From contig JAJFFC010000015.1 in NCBI GenBank assembly GCA_021776795.1, forward strand, positions 1 to 64,000: a stretch of DNA of 64,000 bases, read 5' to 3'. Below the pieces are notes generated by a model that was not told the DNA's origin, made no database searches, and worked only from the letters and a program-made list of their open reading frames with translations. Shown here in pieces: positions 59,111 to 64,000 of the stretch. Position numbers and translations under genes: made by a program. This stretch comes from Planctomycetota bacterium. Lineage in GTDB: Bacteria > Planctomycetota > UBA1135. Position 1 is the stretch's first letter. Every line of letters starts with the position of its first letter.

Positions 59111-60028
59111 ATGGTCCTCTCCTTCGAAGACACCCCGCTGTTCGACTGGTTTCAGAAGAATCGCTTCCTCATCATCGGCCTCGTCGTGCTCGTGGTCGCT
59201 TTGCAGTACTACCGCACAATGGCTCCAAAGTGGCAGGCCGAGAGTCAACGCGAGTCCTGGGTGCTCTACCAAGATGTGATTGCCAACTTTGATGCAGAAA
59301 CCAACGTCAGCGAAAGCCTTGCCCGCGCCAAGCAAGACGATCGCGTCTACCCCTGGTTCGTGTATGCCGCTAGCCAAGGCGCTCTGGCCGACAAAAACCG
59401 CGAGGCACTGCGCATCTTGAAGCCCGAACTGAGCACCCTGGCAGATTCGTCCGATGCGCAAGACTGGAAGGTTCCATCGGAGGGTGGCTCGACCGCGATT
59501 CCAGCCGTTTTGCTCAAAAGTGTCGATGATTTCCTTGCCCAAGAGGATCGGGTGGTGACCAACCCTGAGCCCAGTGGCGAGCGCGTCAACATCACCGTAA
59601 CCGACGGCGAAGAAAGCACTTACACCTTTTCCGTTGGCCTCTACAGCGAGCAGGCACCCATCACCACGGCTGCTTTCCTGGACGCGGTAAACAGTGGCCG
59701 CTTTGTCGGGGAAAGCCTCACCACCATTGCTGAACGCCAGGCCTCCTGGACCGGAATGAACACAGAAGATGGCCCGAACCTGCCCAAGGAAAAGCACTTC
59801 GGTCTTTTCCATCTTGCGGGGGCGCTAAGCACGGTAATTGTCCCGGGTCAGCCCGGAGAGCAAAACCCAGACACAATCCAGTTGCTCACCTCGACCAACC
59901 ACTCAACTGATGGCACCACGACTGTCTTCGGCATGGTTGTCGAAGGATTGGAAGGACTGCAGGATTTGGTTAACAATGCCGGAGCCGAGCAGAGCTACAC
60001 CATCAGCGAGATCACCATCTCTGGCTAG
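59111..60028 (+). CDS. Membrane-anchored cyclophilin-like protein, catalytic Arg not seen
   Basis: The ATG at 59111 gives a 305-residue protein with one membrane helix (about 19-36). The C-terminal 150 residues follow the cyclophilin order: T-F-S-V-G-L-Y-S-E-Q-A-P-I-T-T-A-A-F-L, then a weak loop, then T-T-V-F-G-M-V-V-E-G-L-E-G-L. The F-H-R-x-I segment that carries the catalytic Arg is not recognisable, so isomerase activity is doubtful. It could be an envelope chaperone. An earlier frame start at 58925 adds unconvincing sequence. Confidence 0.7.
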   Translation: MVLSFEDTPLFDWFQKNRFLIIGLVVLVVALQYYRTMAPKWQAESQRESWVLYQDVIANFDAETNVSESLARAKQDDRVYPWFVYAASQGALADKNREALRILKPELSTLADSSDAQDWKVPSEGGSTAIPAVLLKSVDDFLAQEDRVVTNPEPSGERVNITVTDGEESTYTFSVGLYSEQAPITTAAFLDAVNSGRFVGESLTTIAERQASWTGMNTEDGPNLPKEKHFGLFHLAGALSTVIVPGQPGEQNPDTIQLLTSTNHSTDGTTTVFGMVVEGLEGLQDLVNNAGAEQSYTISEITISG

Positions 60029-60044
60029 TCTGAAACCCATCATC

Positions 60045-60084
60045 AAAAAAGGCCGCGCTTCCCCAAGGAGGCGCGGCCTTTTTT
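60045..60084. terminator. Bidirectional rho-independent terminator
   Basis: AAAAAA-GGCCGCGC, a 12-base loop, then GCGCGGCC-TTTTTT. It lies between the convergent cyclophilin-like gene and parB and can end both transcripts. Confidence 0.9.
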
Positions 60085-60097
60085 CGTTCGCTTTTGG

Positions 60098-60994
60098 TTA
60101 TTCGTCGAGCAACTCACTGACCTCATCGTGCAGGCCAAGGTCCTTGCTGAGCTGATCCAGTTGATCCACTTCTTGGAAGTGAAGGATCAACTTCCCTCCC
60201 CCACGGGAATGCAATTTGAGCTCGGCTTTGGCGCCTAATCTACGCGACAACCTTTCCTGTAAATCTTTTGCCCAAGCTGGCTTGCGAGGATTTGCCGAGT
60301 GCTTCGGCGGGCGCTCCCCCTTGGCCAGGCGGGCGCACAGTTGTTCCGTATCACGCACAGAGACCTCCCCCGCCCGAACCTCTCGCCAAGCCTGGTCTTG
60401 CACTGGATTGCCTTGAAGCTTCAGCAGCGCCCTGGCGTGTCCGGCGCTGATTGTTTCACGTGAAACATCCTCCTGGATATGTTCTGGCAGATCAAGGAGT
60501 CTCACCAGATTGGCCACCGTGGAGCGCTGATACCCAAGGCGCTCGGCGATCTCTTCCTGCGTGAGCTTATAGGTGTCCGCGAGCCTGGCGCAGCCCTTGG
60601 CCTTTTCGATGGCATCTAGGTCCTCTCGCTGGATATTTTCAATCAGTGCAAGCTCTAGAAGCTCCTCGCCGCTGAGGCTCCCCTCGCGAAGGACAACGGG
60701 AACGCTCTTCATCTTCGCCAGCTGGGCTGCTCGCCATCGACGCTCTCCAGCGAGAATTTGATATTGGCCCTGGGCGTCACGGGTCACCACGATGGGCTGC
60801 ATCATGCCATGCTTACGCAGCGACTCCGACAGCCGTTCCACGCTCTTGTCAAGAGCTACGCGGGGCTGCTCGGGGTTGGGTTGCAGGTCCTCAACCGGCA
60901 CCCAGAGTCGTCCGTCACCGGATTCGTTGTCTTGGGCGTGCCGATTAGAAAGCAGGGAACCGATGCCCTTGCCGAGTCGTTTTTGGGATGTCAT
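60098..60994 (-). CDS. parB: Chromosome-partitioning protein ParB
   Basis: A 298-residue CTP-dependent DNA clamp. It begins MTSQKRLGKGIGSLLS (the ParA-binding K-R-L-G-K-G-I-G). The CTPase/nuclease-like fold has G-E-R-R-W-R-A-A (83-90) and E-N-I-Q-R-E-D-L. The central helix-turn-helix includes Q-E-E-I-A-E-R-L-G-Y-Q-R-S-T-V-A-N, followed by I-S-A-G-H-A-R-A-L-L. A C-terminal dimerisation domain closes it. The start at 60994 matches the family; longer frames add junk. parA is not in the window. Confidence 0.95.
   Translation of the reverse strand: MTSQKRLGKGIGSLLSNRHAQDNESGDGRLWVPVEDLQPNPEQPRVALDKSVERLSESLRKHGMMQPIVVTRDAQGQYQILAGERRWRAAQLAKMKSVPVVLREGSLSGEELLELALIENIQREDLDAIEKAKGCARLADTYKLTQEEIAERLGYQRSTVANLVRLLDLPEHIQEDVSRETISAGHARALLKLQGNPVQDQAWREVRAGEVSVRDTEQLCARLAKGERPPKHSANPRKPAWAKDLQERLSRRLGAKAELKLHSRGGGKLILHFQEVDQLDQLSKDLGLHDEVSELLDE
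60452..60467. promoter_or_regulatory. parS centromere site inside parB
   Basis: TGTTTCACGTGAAACA is the exact 16-bp consensus parS palindrome to which ParB loads. It lies within the parB coding sequence, at the codons for V-S-R-E-T. parS sites cluster near replication origins. Confidence 0.93.
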
Positions 60995-61047
60995 GGTGGA
61001 ATCTCTAGGTTGTTGGCAGAATAACCGGCAAGAGAGATCCATCCAAG

Positions 61048-62382
61048 TCAAGTCCGCAGGAAATCCAAACTTTGCGGCAGGGCATCCATGCCACGTTCGC
61101 CAATTCCGGCGAAAACCAGCTCTCTGAGGGCCGCCAAGACCCTTTCGTCGCCGTGGAACCGGAGTTCGCGACAATTGGGATGACTCCCTGCCAAAACCAG
61201 CAAGGACATCATGCTGGCTGCGCTGGCCCTCTGGCCGCCCATTTCCATCTCCACCGGAGTCTCAAAATGATTCACCACCCGAACAACCAAAGATAGGGGA
61301 CGGGCATGGAGCTGGATGTCGTCCGGCAGTTTAAGCTCGACAAAACTTGGTCGAGTCAACCGCTCAATCAGCCCAACGGACTGTTTTGAAGCCACTTCGA
61401 AAGCTTCGTAGGCCAGTTTGGCAATCTGGTTCACGAGTAACAGACGCAGCTCTTCCCAGGGCAGCAGCTGCTCCAGAGAGGCCCGGGCCTCTGGGATCCG
61501 AGAGTAGTTCTCGTGACGCTCCACTAGGTGGGTGAGCGCGGTTGCCGCCTCGAGAAGGTGCAAGCCCTGACTCGTGGCGCCTCGCAGCATGGGCAGAACC
61601 TGGTCTTCTTTGGCGTCCTGGCAGCCTCGAATTTGCGTGTCGTAGTCCGATTGCAGGTTGTGGGCTCTCGCCTCCAACTCGCGCACTTGAGCTTCGCGAA
61701 GATGCTCACGAAGAACCGCTGCGGCCTGTGCGCTGTCCTTCGCGCCCTCGGCAAAGGCCTTGGGCAGGGATTCAAATAGGCGCTGCACGCGCCACGCCCA
61801 CCTGGCCGCAGCATTCATTTCGCCCTGGTTGGCCTCTTCTCGGGCCACATCAGAGGGAAGCATATCGGCCGCAAGCATCGGTCTTGGAGGGGTTTCCGCC
61901 AATTTGACCGGCTCGACCTTAGGCCAAGGCGCATGGCGACAGCGCCACTCGGCCTCTAGGCCCTCTAAGCCTCGCAACAGGAGCTTGCCCAGCCTTTCTA
62001 GGCAATCTTGGAGCTCTGGGACCAGTCGCTCCCTCACCCAGCCGTCTGGGGTGGGGGGGTACACCATGAGTCGACCGCGCAAATGCACCAGGGTGCTATT
62101 CGACAGAGCGAGCCAGCGCACCCGCGCAAGTAGCTCTCTCAGGAGAGCGAATGATTGATTATCGGACGCCCCATGGTGATCCAGGTAACGCTCCAAATCG
62201 GTCGATTGACGGTACAGAGCATATAAGTCTCTTTCGACCCAACCCCTTTCAGCGCGATGTCTTACACGCGCCACGACCTGTAGGAATTCCTCCGCCTCTT
62301 GGCCTAAGGCCGCAGCAAAGCGTTCCTCGGTCAATAGCGATCGGCGTGGGGCCGCTTGGGGCCCGAGGGGGGACAAGTCCAT
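61048..62382 (-). CDS. Helical protein with C-terminal HPr-like phosphocarrier domain
   Basis: A 444-residue protein. The first 340 residues are helical and Leu/Arg/Glu-rich with no known motif. Residues 347-432 match HPr: I-Q-L-H359-A-R-P-L-S-L-V-V-R-V-V aligns with the G-L-H15-A-R-P phosphorylation site. R-A-S-A-A-S390-M-M-S-L-L-V-L-A aligns with the Ser46 region. No PTS enzyme or HPr kinase gene is nearby. It lies upstream of parB on the same strand with a 53-base gap, so cotranscription is possible. Phosphorylation of H359 is inferred, not shown. Confidence 0.65.
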   Translation of the reverse strand: MDLSPLGPQAAPRRSLLTEERFAAALGQEAEEFLQVVARVRHRAERGWVERDLYALYRQSTDLERYLDHHGASDNQSFALLRELLARVRWLALSNSTLVHLRGRLMVYPPTPDGWVRERLVPELQDCLERLGKLLLRGLEGLEAEWRCRHAPWPKVEPVKLAETPPRPMLAADMLPSDVAREEANQGEMNAAARWAWRVQRLFESLPKAFAEGAKDSAQAAAVLREHLREAQVRELEARAHNLQSDYDTQIRGCQDAKEDQVLPMLRGATSQGLHLLEAATALTHLVERHENYSRIPEARASLEQLLPWEELRLLLVNQIAKLAYEAFEVASKQSVGLIERLTRPSFVELKLPDDIQLHARPLSLVVRVVNHFETPVEMEMGGQRASAASMMSLLVLAGSHPNCRELRFHGDERVLAALRELVFAGIGERGMDALPQSLDFLRT

Positions 62383-62409
62383 GGGTATTCATCGTAACTC
62401 AGCGCCACG

Positions 62410-62432
62410 AAAAGCCCTTTATCGGCTTTTTT
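62410..62432. other. A/T-flanked hairpin in a divergent intergenic region
   Basis: AAAAGCC-CTTTATC-GGCTTTTTT forms a 7-bp stem with T-runs on both strands. It looks like a short terminator, but it lies between divergent genes (HPr-fusion and sigma factor), 28 bases upstream of the former. It could attenuate the minus-strand leader. Confidence 0.4.
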
Positions 62433-62522
62433 GGGATGCCGGCTCCAATCAGGCGGCGGGGGATAGGAAGCCCTAAAGATGGAACCTTTCCCTTGCCGAT
62501 GCAGTCACAAGATTAGGAAGGC

Positions 62523-63476
62523 ATGGCGTCCTTCCTCCAACCCCTACACCAGAGGCCTACCATCGCATCCGACCGCTGTCTCGAAACCTACCTTCGTGAA
62601 ATCGACGAAGTCCCACTGCTCAATGCAAAGCAGGAAGTGGAACTCGGTCGTCGCGTTCAGGCGGGTGATACTGAAGCGCGCGAGCACATGATTCGCGCCA
62701 ACCTGCGCTTGGTGGTCTCCATCGCAAAGCGCTTTCGCGGCCGCGGTTTAACGCTGCCCGACCTGATTGCGGAAGGCAACATCGGCCTGCTCAAGGGCAT
62801 TGAGAAGTTCAATCCGGAAGCCGGATTCCGCTTCTCCACCTATGCCACTTGGTGGATCCAGCAAACGATTCGCCGTGCACTCATCAACACCGTGAAGACT
62901 GTGCGCGTGCCGTCTTACATGATTGAAATCCTGACCAAGTGGAATCGCGCTTCGGTCAAGATGGAAGTGGATCTTGGGCGTAAACCTGGACCAGGTGAGA
63001 TTGCCAAGGAGCTTGGACTATCTAAGAAGAACCAGCGTGTGGTGGAACAAACCCTGCGCTCACAAGAAGGCTCGGCAACGGTGCCGCCGGAAATCATGCA
63101 AACCGTTCCTGGCGGACATGGCGATCACAACCGTGACCACATGACGCCGGATCAGATTGTCATGCATAACGATGCACTGGCAACTCTACGCGATATCCTA
63201 GAGCTCATCGATCCGCTCGAGGCTGCCGTGCTCCGTTTGCGCTACGGTCTCGACGACGAGGAGCCCGCCACGTTGGAAGCCCTGTCCTCAAAACTGGGAA
63301 TCTCACGCGAGCGCGTGCGCCAGATCGAACGAACTACTCTGCGCAAACTACACGCCTACGTCGTCGATGGTGCCCCGCCACAACAAATCCTTCCCTCCAG
63401 TGGAAGACGTGTCGGAAGCGTTGGCAAAACCGCCAGCGACCACGGCAACGACGACGCCCCACGTCGCGCCCAATAG
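62523..63476 (+). CDS. RNA polymerase sigma-70 family factor, RpoD-like
   Basis: A 317-residue group 1/2 sigma factor. It lacks region 1.1 and the long non-conserved insert of RpoD. Region 1.2 has [12 protein letters not shown]. Region 2 has [19 protein letters not shown] and [11 protein letters not shown]. Region 3 follows, and region 4.2 is [12 protein letters not shown]. Its small size suggests an alternative primary-like factor, though some phyla have a short main SigA. Confidence 0.9.
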   Translation: MASFLQPLHQRPTIASDRCLETYLREIDEVPLLNAKQEVELGRRVQAGDTEAREHMIRANLRLVVSIAKRFRGRGLTLPDLIAEGNIGLLKGIEKFNPEAGFRFSTYATWWIQQTIRRALINTVKTVRVPSYMIEILTKWNRASVKMEVDLGRKPGPGEIAKELGLSKKNQRVVEQTLRSQEGSATVPPEIMQTVPGGHGDHNRDHMTPDQIVMHNDALATLRDILELIDPLEAAVLRLRYGLDDEEPATLEALSSKLGISRERVRQIERTTLRKLHAYVVDGAPPQQILPSSGRRVGSVGKTASDHGNDDAPRRAQ

Positions 63477-63495
63477 TTCACCACAAGCAGCAAGT

Positions 63496-64000
63496 TTGTC
63501 CCTGCGTGAAGACGGGGTCTCGCTTTATGTGCACCTACCCTATTGTGTGCGCAAGTGCCGCTACTGTGACTTCAATAGCCACGGCTATACCTCGCAAGAC
63601 TTAGCGGCCCATGTCGAGGCCATCTTGCAAGAAGCCTCTTTGCGCGCGCAGGACCTGGCCCCGCAGACTGTGTTTTTCGGTGGAGGTACGCCCACTCTTC
63701 TGGGCGCCCAACACTTAGCTCGCTTGCTCGATGGTTTAGAGGAAATCACAGGCTTTCGCCAAAGCGCCGGGGAAGTCACGATGGAAGCAAACCCAGAAAG
63801 CCTGAGTGCCGAGGTTGCCGCCGCAATTCTGCAAGGTGGCGTGGATCGCTTGTCGATTGGCGTGCAGTCCTTGAACAACGAAGTGCTTGCTGCCTATGAC
63901 CGCGTGCACGACGCCAAGGAAGCCTTGGCCGCCTATGCGCGTGCGCGCGAATCCGGATTTCGCCGCATCAACTTGGATTTGATTTATGCTTTCCCTGGGC
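63496..64000 (+). CDS. hemW: HemW-like radical SAM protein (partial)
   Basis: The frame runs off the right edge. The radical-SAM motif is V-H-L-P-Y-C-V-R-K-C-R-Y-C-D-F (C-x3-C-x2-C), followed by F-F-G-G-G-T-P-T-L-L and E-A-N-P-E-S-L. This is the HemW/oxygen-independent coproporphyrinogen oxidase-like family; HemW is a heme chaperone. The start is uncertain. A TTG at 63496 is used here; in-frame GTGs at 63400 and 63409 lie inside the sigma-factor gene and would mean translational overlap. Confidence 0.85.
   Translation, partial: MSLREDGVSLYVHLPYCVRKCRYCDFNSHGYTSQDLAAHVEAILQEASLRAQDLAPQTVFFGGGTPTLLGAQHLARLLDGLEEITGFRQSAGEVTMEANPESLSAEVAAAILQGGVDRLSIGVQSLNNEVLAAYDRVHDAKEALAAYARARESGFRRINLDLIYAFPG

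Noticed and set aside
1-64000. CRISPR arrays, tRNA and rRNA genes
   Set aside because: No regularly spaced repeats, cloverleaf patterns or rRNA signatures were noticed by eye. A covariance-model scan would be needed to exclude a short RNA gene.

Overview
The window looks like chromosomal DNA of a Gram-negative bacterium with fairly high GC. Outer-membrane genes are plentiful: a TonB-dependent receptor, an LptD-like protein, a KDO branch, and many lipoproteins with lipoboxes. The mix also includes ribonuclease HIII, ScpA, large secreted repeat proteins, many GTG/TTG starts and many ATGA gene overlaps. This fits Planctomycetota or a relative best, but that is an inference from gene content and no marker here proves it. 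A perfect parS sequence inside parB suggests the right end lies in the replication-origin half of the chromosome.

Layout. Positions 1-4816 are an accessory patch bounded by broken IS3-family pieces. It holds a truncated beta-helix secreted protein, a HEPN-domain protein, a small XRE regulator with operator-like repeats, a membrane protein, a DUF4143 ATPase, and fragments of an XRE and a DUF3800 gene. Positions 4817-8140 carry a FecA-like receptor and a partner lipoprotein. An SseB-like protein and a glutaryl-CoA-type acyl-CoA dehydrogenase follow. From 18440 down to 9917 eight minus-strand genes are packed with almost no gaps: scpA, trxA, fmt, rsmB, a membrane-anchored protein, a TIM-barrel isomerase-like protein, an aldehyde-dehydrogenase-fold protein and a methyltransferase-like protein. 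Positions 18530-36192 are mostly housekeeping and envelope genes: protease, esterases, SanA, class II photolyase, NhaA, K+ channel, RhlE helicase, SulP transporter, pyrophosphatase, metallo-beta-lactamase-fold lipoprotein and CutC.

Positions 36681-40832 form a complete RNA-repair locus. The sigma-54 activator gene rtcR is divergent from rtcB-rtcA. The intergenic region holds two palindromes 20 bp apart and a near-consensus -24/-12 promoter, and a terminator follows rtcA. Positions 42069-48820 form a tightly overlapping envelope operon: kdsD, kdsC, an LptC/LptA-like fusion, an lptD-like gene and a TatA/B-like gene. Positions 49752-53576 encode a 1,274-residue secreted protein with three tandem repeats. 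Next come an acyltransferase-rnhC-moaB operon, a membrane-anchored metallopeptidase, a large lipoprotein and an anchored cyclophilin-like protein. The right end has parB with its internal parS, a protein whose C-terminus is an HPr-like domain, a primary-type sigma factor and the start of hemW.

No tRNA, rRNA or CRISPR array was recognised. There are no gene-free stretches above 300 bases. The loosest region is 4532-4816, which holds IS and gene remnants.
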